NCBI GenBank assembly: GCA_028023455.1 | Contig: JAQFVV010000181.1 | Span: 373,501-437,500 of the forward strand | Length of the DNA: 64,000 nt | Direction: 5' to 3' | From: Epiperipatus broadwayi | Taxonomy: Eukaryota; Onychophora; Udeonychophora; Euonychophora; Peripatidae | Shown here: one piece after another, positions 11,877-25,500 of the stretch | Numbering within the stretch: position 1 is the stretch's first letter | Layout of the letters: every line of letters begins with the position of its first letter | The notes under the pieces: generated by a model | Database searches by the model: none | Seen by the model: the letters and a program-made list of their open reading frames with translations, nothing else | What the model was told of the DNA's origin: nothing | Program-made: the position numbers and the translations under genes

Positions 11877-14800
11877 CGCACAAATTTATAAGGCTACTCT
11901 GAAGTTATTTTATTCTTCTCTATGGAAAAATTAAGATGCGTATATCATAAAGAAAAAATTATGTAAAAGTTATAATGGAGAAAGAATGTTTGTCTTTTTA
12001 AAGGAAACATTACAAAATATATAGTACCAGAATTTTAAAAGAAGGAAAAAAGTTATAGAATAATAATATGAAAGAGCTATTGTTTTTTTTATGAAAAAAG
12101 GAACAGAAAAACTTTATCTAAGAAGAATTAAAAAAAAAATATTATAAAGTGTTCATTGGAGAAATGCTTGATTTAGAAAATATAAATTTAAATTACTTAA
12201 TGAAAATAGATCCATGGAAACAGAAAAATTTTATTGAATATTTAAATCAAAGTACCTAGAAGATGCATCATAAAAGTCGCGCGGGAAAATATTAGCAGAA
12301 AATATTAGAAGAGAATATGTAGACGTTTTTCTTTACGGGATTAACTAATATCATAATTAATAATTGTATTAAATATTATGAAAAACCAAGGATTGTCATC
12401 TATGAATATTTATTAAACAGAGCAATAATTGTTTTGCCTTAAAATTGAACAAGCAAGGAGAAGAACATTAAGTGACTGAAGAAGAAATAATAAACTTTTT
12501 TTTTTTTAGCTTTAATATGAACGGTTTTCAAGAAAGTTTGATAAAGAAGTACAGTAAATATAGTTTAAATATTTTACTAATTTATTTTAGAATATAAAAT
12601 GTTATGTGAGATTAGGGAAAACATATAAACATAAATTTAGTAATATTAAAAATTTAAATATAATAGCTTGATAAAATTATAGAAATATTGTTTAAAATAA
12701 AGTGTATGGATGTGAATATTATATCTACAAGGATCAATGGGATGGTGAAGCCTACGGAACGCGATCGAGAAGATAAAGATCGTTTGGTAATTTTGATATT
12801 TATTTATAATGCATAATGTATTTTTTTTTAGATCATCTATTGATTAAGAATGAAGTGTGAAAGTTTAAATTATATGTACACATTTTATACAACATTTTTA
12901 ACATATAATGAGATAGGAGTAATTCGGAATATGCATGCAATAATTTATTTAAAGTATATTAATAATATAATTTAACAGAACAATTGTGTGATTCTTTTGA
13001 ACTTTCATGTGATAAAGTATTCAGATATTTTAAAATAGTTTGTATATGATTAAATATACGGAGGAAAGTAGTAAAAAGATTTTCTTATAGAACAGTGGAA
13101 TAGTTTTAAAATAAATGAATTTTATTATTGTTAGTAATGCAGATATGTATTTATCGATGTACAGTATAGAAAAATCTTGAGAAATAAGATCGGATAGTGA
13201 CTTGGAAGTACTAGTGGAGAGGAAACCAAGATGATGTTTTTTTTTAAAGAAATAGGAAAAATAAAGGATTTGGATCATATTTAGTTTTGTGTGATTTCAG
13301 TATAGTTAACTAAGCCCTATGACTGAACACATATGGTTTGGACAGTGTTTTTGCATATCTTTAAACTTTTTGATGTTATAATAAAGCTGAAGAAATAGCT
13401 TTAGCATCGTTCCTATAATAGAGGTTGGTAGACAGGTAAAGGTCACTCCTCTATAGTGTCTTTTAATTCACTGTGCCATGATTGTCAAGGTATATGACGA
13501 GTAATATTCTAGTTGTATTTTGATCCTATGCATCTATCTTCGCTATCCTTATTTCGTGAATCTGCATCGGTCAGAAAGATATTTTCAAAGAAATAATGAA
13601 TAAAATAGAACTGAAGATATGTTATCGTTTATGTAAGAATAGTTTATTTGCTTGAATGTATAGAATTGTGTAACTTTAAAATTGAAAGTCCAAAATATCA
13701 TAAAGAGAGAAAGAATCATATAATACATTGTAAAATTAATTCAGAAATGAATATAAGATTTTTGAAAAGAAATCTAAACCAAGTATTTTAAAAGTGATAA
13801 TAAAATTTGAATGTTTTTAATAATATTTAGAAAATAAGTATTGCATATTTATTAAGAAAATAGTTCAATAATGTATAATAAACATATACTTGTGCATGGT
13901 ATATTAATAGTTGTAATTATATCATCCGAAGTAAGGCTTGAATGAGAATATTAGGATTAATAAACATCGGATAATGAACAATAAAAACCTAATACCGAAT
14001 GTAGAACAATGTTTTGACTTTGTAAGATTCCATACAACCAATATAAAACTAGAATTTTGTTATTTTGTAGAATTTTACTACGAATGTAAATTTTGTAAAA
14101 AATATAATTTTAATAATATTAGGGATGCAAAGTGTTTGTGATAATCATATAAGAAATGCATTTTGTAATAAGCTAACCATAATAATAAATCAAGTAATAA
14201 TACTGTATTTTCTTAAGTGTTAAAAAGATAAGATTTAACTAGGAAAAATAAATAGTATTTTGATTTCATTTTATAAACTAGTAAACTAAGTTGAGATAGG
14301 AGAGTAAGGGATATCCAATGTATATAGTGTAAAAATATTGTTAATTTATTTATGTTGTTAATAAACTTTGTTTTTTTTTTTAAATTTATTTTAAAGTTTT
14401 GTGTCCGCGTTGTTATTTCTCCACATGGATGCATGAAATCACGATACATTTATAATTGAAACAGACATATAGATTTTGCACAAAAGGTAAACATAAAAGT
14501 GTTATAAGAATTTTGAGAATTTATTGGTATGTTAAAATTAAAAGATCATAATTTTATATTATTTATTGGTCATAAGTCGGTTGCCACAATATTACATTAA
14601 ATTATATGCTAATGTTGCCACACGTATTCTGTTGTCAGATTATTAAAAATACTACCACGTACGTATTTATTTATTTCATTTAGGAAGAAATAAGATTATA
14701 TTATATTATTATTGTTATTATTATTTTTATTATTGTTAGTTGCTGTGTAGTAGATTATGACATAAAATTCCCTTTTCATATTTTACTACCGTAATTTTAA

Positions 14801-15244
14801 ATCAGTTAGAATACAATTTATGAACCTGAGATTTTATTTTATTTATTTTACTTCATTTTATTTAATTGAGCTAGATTCTTGTTATAAAGAAGATTAAGAT
14901 ATGATTATTATTTTAATCGTAGTGAATAGAGCTTAGAAAGTCGTAAGAATACTATGAGTTAGTTATTTGGTATAGTAAAAAGGGGGAATAGTGTTCTTAT
15001 GCCATTGAGGTAGTATCGTGTGGATAATATCTCAATGTAGTCTATCTCGTTCCCCGTATTGTCACTCCATGTCTCATGAAAATAGTAAATATTTGTTAAT
15101 TCATTTTAAAAATTGAACCGTATTTGTATTTTAAAAATTAGAGCTAGTAATCATTTTAATTAATGCTGAATATTTCATTTATTTATTTGTTAACTGAGCT
15201 AGAACCCGGAATATTCGTAATAAACAATATATTTTGGGGTGAGG

Positions 15245-15297
15245 ATGCGCGGGGGGAGGTTAGAATATATATATATTCTAACCTCCCCCCCCGCTCG
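15245..15297. repeat. Centre of the giant palindrome
   Basis: The two arms meet with no spacer. TAGAATATATATATATTCTA at 15261-15280 is a perfect 20-bp palindrome, and the symmetry continues outward through GGGGGGAGGT on the left and ACCTCCCCCC on the right. The axis lies between 15270 and 15271. Confidence 0.95.
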
Positions 15298-18200
15298 TCC
15301 TCTATAACAATTATATAGTGTTTAAAATTTACGGGTTCTAGCTCAGTTAACAAATAAATAAATGAAATATCCAGCATTAATTAAAATGATTACTAGCTCT
15401 AATTTTTAAAATACAAATACAGTTACATTTTTAAAAATGAATTAACAAATATTTATTATTTTCATGAGACATGGAGTGACGATACAGGGAACGAGATAGA
15501 CTACATTGAGATATTATCCACATGATACTATCTCAATGGCATAAGAACACTATTCCCCCTTTTACTATACTAAATAACTAACTTATAGTATTCTTACGAC
15601 TTTCTAAGCTCTTTTCACTACGATTAAAACAATAATTATATCTTAATCTTCTTTATAATAAGAATCTAGCTCAATTAAATAAAATGAAGAAAAATAAATA
15701 AAATAAAATAAATAAAATGAAATCTCAGGTTCATAAATTGTATTCTAACTGATTTAAAATTACGGTAGTAAACTATGAAAAGGGAATTTTATGTCATAAT
15801 CTACTACACAGCAACTAACAATAATAAAAATAATAATAACAATAATAATATAATATAATCTTATTTCTTCCTAAATGAAATAAATAAATACGTACGTGGT
15901 AGTATTTTAATAATCTGACAACAGAATACGTGTGGCAACATTAGCATATAATTTAATGTAATATTGTGGCAACCGACTTATGACCAATAAATAATATAAA
16001 ATTATGATCTTTTAATTTTAACATACCAATAAATTCTCAAAATTATTATAACACTTTTATGTTTACCTTTTGTGCAAAAACTATATGTCTGTTTCAATTA
16101 TAAATGTATCGTGATTTCATGCATCCATGTGGAGAAATAACAACGCTGACACAAAACTTTAAAACAAATTTAAAACAAAGTTTATTAACAACATAAATAA
16201 ATTAACAATATTTTTACATTATGTACATTGGATATCCCTTACTCTCCTATTTCAAAATTAGTTTACTAGTTTATAAAAATGAAAATCAAAATACTATTTA
16301 TTTTTCCTAGTTAAATCTTATTTTTAAAACGCTTAAGAAAATATAGTATTATTATTTGATTTATTATTATGGTTAGCTTATTACAAAATGCATTTCTTGT
16401 ATGATTATCATTAACACTTTGCATCCCTAATATTATTAAAATTATATTTTTTTACAAAATTTACATTCGTAGTAAAATTCTACAAAAAACAATAAAATTT
16501 TAGTTTTATATTGGTTGTATGGAATCCTACAAAGTCAAAAACATTCTTCTACATTCGGTATTAGGTTTTTATTGTTCATTATCCGATGTTTATTAATCCT
16601 AATATTCTCATTAAAGCTTTACTTCGGATGATATAATTACAACTATTAACATACCATGCACACGTATATGTTTATTACACATTATTGAATTATTTTCTTA
16701 ATAAATATGCAATATTTATTTTCTAAATATTATTTAAAACATTCAAATTTTATTATCACTTTTAAAAAAAAAACTTTGTTTAGATTTCTCTTTTTTAAAA
16801 ATCTTATATTCATTTCCGAATTAATTTTAAACTGTATTATATGATTCTTTCTCTCTTTATGATATTTTGGACTTTCAATTTTAAAATTACACAATTCTAG
16901 ACATTCCAGCAAATAAACTATTCTTACATAAACGATAACATATCTTCAATTCTATTTTATTCATTATTTCTTTGAAAATATCTTTCTGACCGATGCAGAT
17001 TCACGAAATAAGGATAGCGAAGATAGATGCCTAGGATCAAAATATAACTAGAATATTATTCATTATAAACCTTTACAATAATGGCACAGTGAATTAAAAG
17101 ACACTATAGAGGAGTGACCTTTAACTGTCTACTAACCTCTATTATAGGAATGATGCTAAAGCTATTTCTTCAGCTTTATTATAACATCAAAAAGTTTAAA
17201 GATATGTAAAAACACTGTCCAAACTATATGTGTTCAGTCATAGGACTTAGTTAACTATACTGAAATCACACAAACTAAATATGATCCAAATACTTTATTT
17301 TTCCTATTTCTTAACAAAAACATCATCTTGGTTTCCTCTCCACTAGTACTACCAAGTCACTATCCGATCTTATTTCTCAAAGATTTTTCTATACGGTACA
17401 TCGACAAATTCCTATCTGCATTTCTAACAATAATAAAATTCATTTATTTCAAAACTATTCCGCTGTTCTTTAAGAAAATCTTTTACTACTTTCCTCGTAT
17501 ATTTTATCATATACAAACTATTTTAAAATATCTGAATACTTTACAACATGAAAGTTCAAAAGAATCACACAATTGTTCTGTTAAATTATATTATTAATTA
17601 TACTTTAAATAACTTATTGCATGCATATTCAGAATTACTCCTATCTCATAATATGTTTTAATGTTGTATAAAATGTGTACATATAATTTAAACTTTCACA
17701 CATCATTCTTAATCAATAGATGATCTAAAAAAAATACATTATGCATTATAAATAAATATCAAAATTACCAAACGATCTTTATCTTCTCGATCGCGTTCTG
17801 TAGGCTTCACCATCCCATTGATTCTTGTAGATATAATACTCCCATACATACACTCTATTTTTAAAACAATATTTTATAATTCTATCAAGTTACTATATTT
17901 AGATTTTAATATTACTAAATTTATGTTTATATGTTTTCCCTAATCTCACATAGCATTTTATATTTTAAATATAATCAGTAAAAAATATTTAAATTATATT
18001 TACGGTACTTCTTCATAAAATTTTCTTGAACCGTTCATATTAAAGCTAAAATAAAAATAGATTATTTCTTTTTCAGTCACTTAATGTTCTATTTTAAGGC
18101 AAATCAATTACTGCTCTGACTAATAAATTTTCATAGATGACAATCCTTGGTTTTCACAATATTGAATACAATCATTAATTCATGATATCAAATTTATCCT

Positions 18201-19906
18201 GTAAAGAAAAAACGTCTCCATATTCTCTTCCAATATTGTCTGCTAATATTTTCCCGCGCGACTTTTACGATGCATCTTCTAGGTACATTTATTTAAATAT
18301 TTAATAAAAATTTTCTATTTCCATGGATCCATTTTCATTTAGTAATTTAATTTTATATTTTTTTAAAATCAAGCATTTCTTCCATTGAATACTTTGTAAT
18401 ATTTTTTTCTGATTAGATAAAGTTTTTCGGCTCCTTTTCTATAAAACATAATAACTCTTTCATATTATTCTATTACTTTTTTCTTTATTTAAAATTCTGG
18501 TCCTATATTTTTATACTGTCTCTTTTTAAAAGATAAACATTCTTTTTTCATTATACTTTACATAATTTTCTTTATAATAAAAAACGCATATTAATTTTTC
18601 CATAGAGAAGAATAAAATAACTTTAAAGTAACCTTATAAATTTGTGCGTCATAATTTTTTCCTGACGGCAAGTAACTTCTCTTTTAAGTTTTCATATAGT
18701 GTCCCAATTATATTTCTCTGAATTATGATAATAAGTTTCTGGTTGAGCATAAATAAATCTGCATTAAGGCACTTTCCAAATATTTTTTCCTTAGCAATAT
18801 TTTTAGGTATTTTTCCTTGTACTTCCATTTTACTGTACGGTTTTGGTTAAACTCGAATAAAATTCCCTGGTAAGATAACTTTTAAAATTAGCAATCCATG
18901 TCGAGATAGTCAAAATATATTATATGTTACAAAAGAACTTTTAAAATAAATACAAAATTTTAAATTTATATCACTTTTCCAGCTACGGTGTTATCAGCTA
19001 AAAAAATATGTTACTTTCTCTTTCACTTTCACATTACTTCTCCCTCCGCTTTGTCTAATTCTTATGTTTTGTCTGCTAAATTACCTCCATTGATTGGTTA
19101 ATGACTTTTTAGCACGAACAAATTTACACATTTTAGTTTTATAACAGACTAGACGTTTAAAATAAAGAATTGATGACGTCATGTCTTAAATATTATTTAG
19201 ACTATATTTTTAAATTCAATTATAGTTTTATCAAAATTATTTAAACTTTAAAAAACAATTATTAAAACAATATTTAATATTTCCACTTTTACTTTAAGGA
19301 TCGATGGCAATTATATTTAGTTTCCTAATTCACAAACTTTATTATTATTTTAACAAGTGTGTGTGTGAAGGTATATAATATACAGTCACATGTTTACTAC
19401 TTTTATCAAATGATTTTTTATTTACGTCTCGGTCTAAATTACCAAAACTAATATATTTTATAAAAAATTTTGGAAAATAATTTTAAAATGTTGAACTAAA
19501 TACAATTCTCACCATCCTAAAGTTTAATATAAAACATACTCTATTAATTTTGTCTATTAAATATATTTATAACACTACATATAGCGTTTATTTAATTTAT
19601 TAGTTTTAAAATATTATATTCAAATTATTAATATACTTTTAAACTATTTATAGCTGTATTATTTTATATGGCCAGCTTTTACAACCATAAGCAAGGATAT
19701 CATTAAGCTTTATTTAACTGTTTTCCTTTAAAATAATCCTTTACATTTTTATATACCAGGTATTTTCAGCTTTAAATTGTACTATAAAATCTAATTATCC
19801 TATTATTATTTATATATCCTACAAACATATCTTAAAATTTAAAATTTTTTTTAGTAATTGACCATTCTACCTTGTTATAACCTATAGATAAGGGCACAAT
19901 ATATAT
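15271..19906 (-). repeat. Giant palindrome, right arm (~4.64 kb)
   Basis: Reverse complement of the left arm from the axis out to CCTATAGATAAGGGCACAAT then ATATAT, where similarity stops (next bases GGGAAAATTG). The arms differ in length by only about 20 bp. Open frames here (for example 17328-17597 plus, partner 13030-13278 minus) share TIIKFIYFKTIPLF but diverge at either end, so they do not look like a maintained gene. The flanking edges are TA-rich, so any target duplication cannot be resolved. Confidence 0.95.
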
Positions 19907-19989
19907 GGGAAAATTGAAGTTTAGGGGGGATTATGGAATTCATCACCAAATAAACATATTTTAAATAATGAAATTTAATATAATATTAC

Positions 19990-20272
19990 CTATAAAATAA
20001 TGTTGAAAAAATTAAAAGGCTGAAATGGAATTGGGCTGGACATATTGCTAGATGAGATGATAACAGATGGACAATTGAAATTTTAAACTGGATTCCAAGA
20101 GATTGTAAAAGATCCAGAAAGAGACCACATGTAAGATGGATGGATGAAATAAGAAAGTGTGCAGGGGTGATGTGGAAAAGAAAAGGTAAAGATAGGAAAA
20201 GATTGATTGAACTTGGAGATACCTTTATCCTGAAGTGGATTGATAATGGTTGTTGATGATGATGATGATAAA
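19990..20272 (+). mobile_element. RTE-type LINE, 3' end fragment
   Basis: Translates as KRLKWNWAGHIAR, (stop), DDNRWTIEILNWIPRDCK, RKRPHVRWMDEIRKCAG, then LIELGDTFILKWIDNGC and stop. This is the typical C-terminus of RTE-type endonuclease-RT proteins and is nearly the same as the end of the longer copy at 37.5-37.8 kb. It ends in a (GAT)n run at about 20252-20272, in keeping with the simple-repeat tails of RTE elements. Its 5' end lies about 85 bp from the palindrome edge. Severely 5'-truncated. Confidence 0.8.
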
Positions 20273-20584
20273 ATAATGAATCAATACAAAAGAATGTAAA
20301 GTAATGAGCATGAGTGATCAGTCCAGTTAGCTCACTAAAGTAACTATAAGTATAATTAACTATATTTTCACCAGCATTATAAATAAGGATAAGTAATACT
20401 CATCATTATGAGTGATTAACAATAAAATAAATCAACAGTCAATCCAGTAACTGGATTTAAAATAGGTCTATTATAGACCAGGTTAATTATTTAGCCTTTG
20501 CAAGCTTTGAGAAATTATTTAACCATTAATTTGGATGCACAAACTTTAGTGCTAATCCATAGAATATTTGACCATAAAAATAAT

Positions 20585-21195
20585 AATGCTGGAATATTAA
20601 AAACATGCTGATCATCATCAATACTCTGGCCATTTAATACTATTAATATACTGGCCAACTATAAACTTAATTTTTAATAGAGATTAAACCAAATAAAATG
20701 TAGTGCACAGACTTTAAAGAATATGCTTTTTGAGCTAATACAGGGATGATCTTCATTGTCAAGTAGATGGCTGGCCATACACTAATATACACCCCTTTCA
20801 TATAAGACACAATTATGCATGAATCTAACTCAGAGAACCCAAACTATAACTGTTATTGTGAACAAGAGATAATGCAACACATAATATATAATGCTGGAAT
20901 ATTAAAAACATGCTGATCATCATCAATACTCTGGCCATTTAATACTATTAATATACTGGCCAACTATAAACTTAATTTCTAATAGAGATTAAACCAAATA
21001 AAATGTAGTGCACGGACTTTAAAGAATATGCTTTTTGAGCTAATACAGGGATGATCTTCATTGTCAAGTAGATGGCTGGCCATACACTAATATACACCCC
21101 TTTCATATAAGACACAATTATGCATGAATCTAACTCAGAGAACACAAGCTCTATAACTATTATTGTGAACAAGAGATAATTCAACACAATATTCT
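20585..21195. repeat. 305-bp tandem duplication
   Basis: AATGCTGGAATATTAAAAAC starts at 20585 and again at 20890. The two units match almost base for base through the CATGCTGATCATCATC, GTAGTGCACAGAC and GATGGCTGGCCATACAC blocks, up to GTGAACAAGAGATAAT, and differ at only a few positions. No coding meaning recognised. An open frame at 20972-21262 minus is specific to the second unit and its flank. Confidence 0.9.
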
Positions 21196-21890
21196 TAACT
21201 ATCTTTAGAATTATGTCACTATAATAATTTAACAATAGAATATATAAGTTTAATAATAACATTAAAAAATGAAATCAAGGTCTCCAGAATGTGGTTATAC
21301 ATATATAAGCCTGCTAATTTTGATTAATATACAAAATTAAAATTATTATATTGTGATTTACATATATGTTTCAATAGGTTTACTTAAAACACAGTCAGCA
21401 CACAAATATGTGGCTTAATAATTTCTGAACATATTTAAATTATCATAAAATAATTTAAAAAGTCAAGTAATCATATTTGATGATACCAACACCTCATCAT
21501 GGGTTTGCATACAATATATATATATATATCAGTGCACAGACACATGGTATAATATAAAGTGAACATATGTGAATTGACATTTAATAAAAAATTTAAGTTA
21601 TCACTTTTTAATAATAAAAATATTTTATACTATGTTTATTTAAACATATATATATATCATCACACAGGTGTGCATTACAATAATTTATTAACATATTTGC
21701 ATTGTCATATATAATTAAAATAAATGATTAAAAATTTAAGTTATCATATTTTAATGATACAAATACCTTATACTAGGCTTATATAATATATATATATATT
21801 GTAGACCTTGGGTTTACCCAAGACTCCATTTTTTTAATTAACTATGTAAGACAATGTTTAGTAAAAATTTTCCTCATAGGTTGTATTTTT
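21196..21890. other. No gene seen
   Basis: AT-rich with short TA runs (21511-21529, 21642-21656, 21784-21800). Two loosely similar segments around 21570-21640 and 21690-21780 hint at a local degenerate repeat. Nothing else. Confidence 0.45.
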
Positions 21891-21894
21891 TTTC

Positions 21895-21985
21895 TTCAAT
21901 AAACAAACTTTCTAGCCAATGCTAGGTTTGAACCCATATTCTTAGGGATTGTGTACATTTTACTTGGTAGGCAATCTAAACAGTT
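21895..21985 (-). mobile_element. Possible tRNA-derived SINE remnant
   Basis: On minus the stretch carries GGTTCAAACC (21925-21934), a good match to the pol III B box, with a weak A-box-like region upstream (TTGCCTACCAAGTAAAATG). No tail or target duplication could be defined. Confidence 0.35.
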
Positions 21986-22460
21986 GTTATTAAAAGATGT
22001 CTAGGCAAAAGATTGTTTTATTTAATATTAATTTATGGGATAATTTGATATTAAAATATAATTTATTAGATAAGCAATATTTATAGATCATTTAATAGTT
22101 GGAGATTGAAGAGAAGGGGGCAGGAGATGTGCGATTTGCAAAACTGCATTAGAGAGTGAAAATATATAGTCATATTTTTACATTGACAGGTTAGAAATAA
22201 ATAGTTCATAAAATTAAATTGTAAAAAAAAATCAAGGATTGGAATATTAAGGTTTAAGTAAAATTGTATATGTGTGACATGCATGTGAGTATTTAATCTA
22301 GTTGTGGATTTTAATCATAAAGTTCACAATTAAATAATAATTATTCTGTGTTACCTCAAGAGGAACTCCTCTAAAGAAGAAATTAATTCATTTTAATAGT
22401 TTATTCATAGCAGCCCAAAATTTCAGTCAAGATTATGGGTTTGAAGTTGGGTTGCTATAC

Positions 22461-22586
<126 letters not shown>

Positions 22587-22589
22587 AGA

Positions 22590-25500
22590 AAAGTAAAAGG
22601 GGGGAAGAAAAGCTTTCTCTCATTTATTCTGAGAGACAAGTTATCTGTCATTTGTTCTTTGGTGTGATTTCCACGAGCATAGAGTTACTAAAGTAATGAT
22701 TTAAGTGATGTCTATGACATAGGAATTTAAGTTTAAAATTAATTGGTAATTATCCATTGGAATGCAGAAATGAATTTGGCAGGTAGTTTTCCAAGAGTCA
22801 GAAGTTTAAAATAACAAGAAAGGGAAAAAATAATAATAGGCAATTAATCAGGAAATCACTGTCCAGACATTGGAAGGTCACTGTTGGGGGGAGGGGGAAT
22901 AAAGAAAGCCAGACACTATAAGATCTTGCTTTTTTGTTTGGGAAAGGGCTCTCTGTTGAAAATAGGCAAAACATCTTCTTTGGCTGGTCTTTCTTATTGG
23001 TTATCTCTCTTTTTTACAAGCTTTCTCATCATTATAGAAAAGTCTTGTGTAAAATAAAAGAACAAGAGAAATCATTTCTTAGTTATTCTGTCTCTTGAAA
23101 CAAACTTGCCAAATTTAATAATATAAGTAAAAAAAATGATTCTCAAGTAAAGTTTAAGTTAGGTGCACATCGTTCCCCTGAAATTAATCAATGTCATGAT
23201 TGTCTTGCACTAATGTATTGGAAATCGGCAAATGGTAAAATTTAAACTAGAAAAAGAAAAATCTAAATTTTGATTTCATATATAAAGCATTCAATCTGAA
23301 TGCTATAATTTCATGTAAAGCATTAAATCTGAATACTAAGTGAATTGAAAAATACAACAAGAAGTGGACTGATATATTTAAAAATTAAAAACAAGTTTTA
23401 TTCAGTTGCAATCCATAAAAACCAAAATGAGGAAATTTCAGCAGCGTGAAAACTTTGTACATTTTGGCATAGGAATCGAACTTTATCACAAGGACTCTTT
23501 CCACATAAACCCATGTGTGCACACAAACAAACCAAAGAAGAAAAGAAAGAAAAAATGGAAACCAGAAACCTGAAGGACACTTCCGGAGAACTATTTAAGT
23601 ATATTTTTATATTTGATATTCATGTAGAACATTTAATTTTAAAAAAAAAGAAAGAAATTTTTTTTATCGTATATATCCATTGAAAATTAATCTATGTTAG
23701 AATTATAATTGTTATTATTTTGGGGGTAGATAAAATTAATATCAAGTCATTTTATATGTGCTATTAAATGCTTTTATTATTATTATTATTATTATTTAGG
23801 GGTAGAGAAATTAATATTAAATCATTCCACATGTGCTTGTTTAGATGCTTTACATTTTTTAATGAAGAGAGTGAGAGATATTATTGTGGAAAATGTTTTT
23901 GAATCGGATTAGGAATTCTTGTCAAGTGCTTAGACCTAGTGCTATATTTTATGAAGGTTGTGTGGATGTTGGGCTAAAACATCATCATTATTGTATAAAT
24001 GTGCAGATAGTTTTGGAAGATTTAATACACATTTCTTATTATTATCCTAAAGTTAAAGCTAGATACAAGCTAATAAAGGCTTGGAAAAATTGTTAGCTCA
24101 TGTTCTAGTGTACTATTTCGCAAGTGGAATATAGATGTGAAAGTTTTTACTTGTACAAATTGAATGTTAGACCTGTATATAATGTGGATGGACAAAGAGT
24201 CTCCACCAAGCTAGTGAAGTCGTAGTTTAGCTCACTCACTAAGATATCTATTTCATATTTATAAAGTACTTAAAACACAGTGGAAGAGTTTTCCCACTTG
24301 GTTATTTTCTATACCATAAGATGATTTCTTTATTGTTGGCCAGAGGTTGATAGGTAAACCCAAGTCTCTCTGTATGACTAGCGATGAAATCCTAGCATAC
24401 CTCAATCTTAGTGAAAAGGTTCTTTTATTTGGGTCACAGCCTGTCTCATATTTAATGTTGATATTTCTTACAGGTGTATAAAATATAGCTATTACTAAGC
24501 ATTACTTATAAATGTTGGATACAGGGTCGTGAACTCAATTTGATGTTAGGATAAGTGCGGATAGTGTGTGTGCGATTAGTGTAGTTGAACATTGTTTTGT
24601 TGATATATTTTAATTTATCAATAAGAACCAAGAGTAATAATGTCAATAAATATTAAATTTATGGGGTAAATAAAACCTACGAATATTGTGAGCAATGCGT
24701 ATATAAAATTATCTAATAAATATATCCACAGCCAGATGAGAACTTTGCTGGAAAGGTAATATTATTAAAATATTATTATTATTATCATAAGAACATAAAT
24801 ATAGGGTGTGCGCATATGCAATAATGATTGAACTAGACACCGATTTGTTGACATTTGAAAAATAACTAAAATTAACTTAGTCCCACTATACATAAAATAT
24901 CTCAATTGTAAAGCATAGGGAGAATGAATATTAGATTAAAATAATTAAATAAAATTATTAAATTTTATTATTGGAAGCACTACCCTTGGAAGAAAATTAG
25001 TAATTAAAAGCATTAGACACTGGGGGGGGGGGGGTTAATGTTTGCTATGTCTGGGATAAAAATGAGAACAAAATATAATGTGAAGGTAAATGTTATTTTT
25101 ATTTTTCTGATATTAATATTACTCCATGGCAATCGTGATTCCCTAATAATTGAAAGTTAATATTTGTATTGTAAAACCTCTTGACATTATCTATTGATTT
25201 AGGGATATTTATCTATTTAGTTGTTTTTTTCTTTATATATTATAATATGGTTGTAGAACAGGGGAAAGTCATGCGAGTCATCAAGTGAATGTATATATTA
25301 TGTATTGAGTTGTAGTATGATAATAAAATTTGTTATTTGTTTTAAATAAAAATTTGCATACGTCTCAATGTTTTATGGGTTATTATAATCTAGACATCTC
25401 AAATGCAATCATACATCAATATATTATTATTAATAATTGAATATCAGTTTCATAAATAATATCCGGTAAAATTTATTTTAAATGGTTAATTTTCCGAGCT

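Larger units (their letters stand above)
10616..15270 (+). repeat. Giant palindrome, left arm (~4.65 kb)
   Basis: This whole stretch reappears in reverse complement as 15271-19906. The outer edge reads ATATATATTGTGCCC then TTATCTATAGG. Matching landmarks include TGACGTCA at 11339-11346 (partner 19174-19181), CCAATCAACGGAGG near 11425 (partner CCATTGATTGG near 19085), the TCGCGCGGGAAAATATTAGCAGA block near 12275 (partner near 18245), and ACGCGATCGAGAAGATAAAGATCG near 12760 (partner near 17790). The arms differ by scattered substitutions and short indels; I judge divergence at several to ten percent by eye. No transposase or other known protein was recognised in it. Confidence 0.95.

Noticed and set aside
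10616-19906. Giant palindrome as a Polinton/Maverick element or a virus integration
   Set aside because: No DNA polymerase, integrase, capsid or ATPase sequence was seen, and there is no unique interior between the arms.
10616-19906. Giant palindrome as a simple hairpin-read assembly artefact
   Set aside because: The arms differ by many substitutions and indels; a fold-back read would give nearly identical arms after polishing. Not fully excluded without reads.
23884-24096. 70-residue plus frame as a gene
   Set aside because: No recognisable domain and no splice-site context; left in the unannotated stretch.
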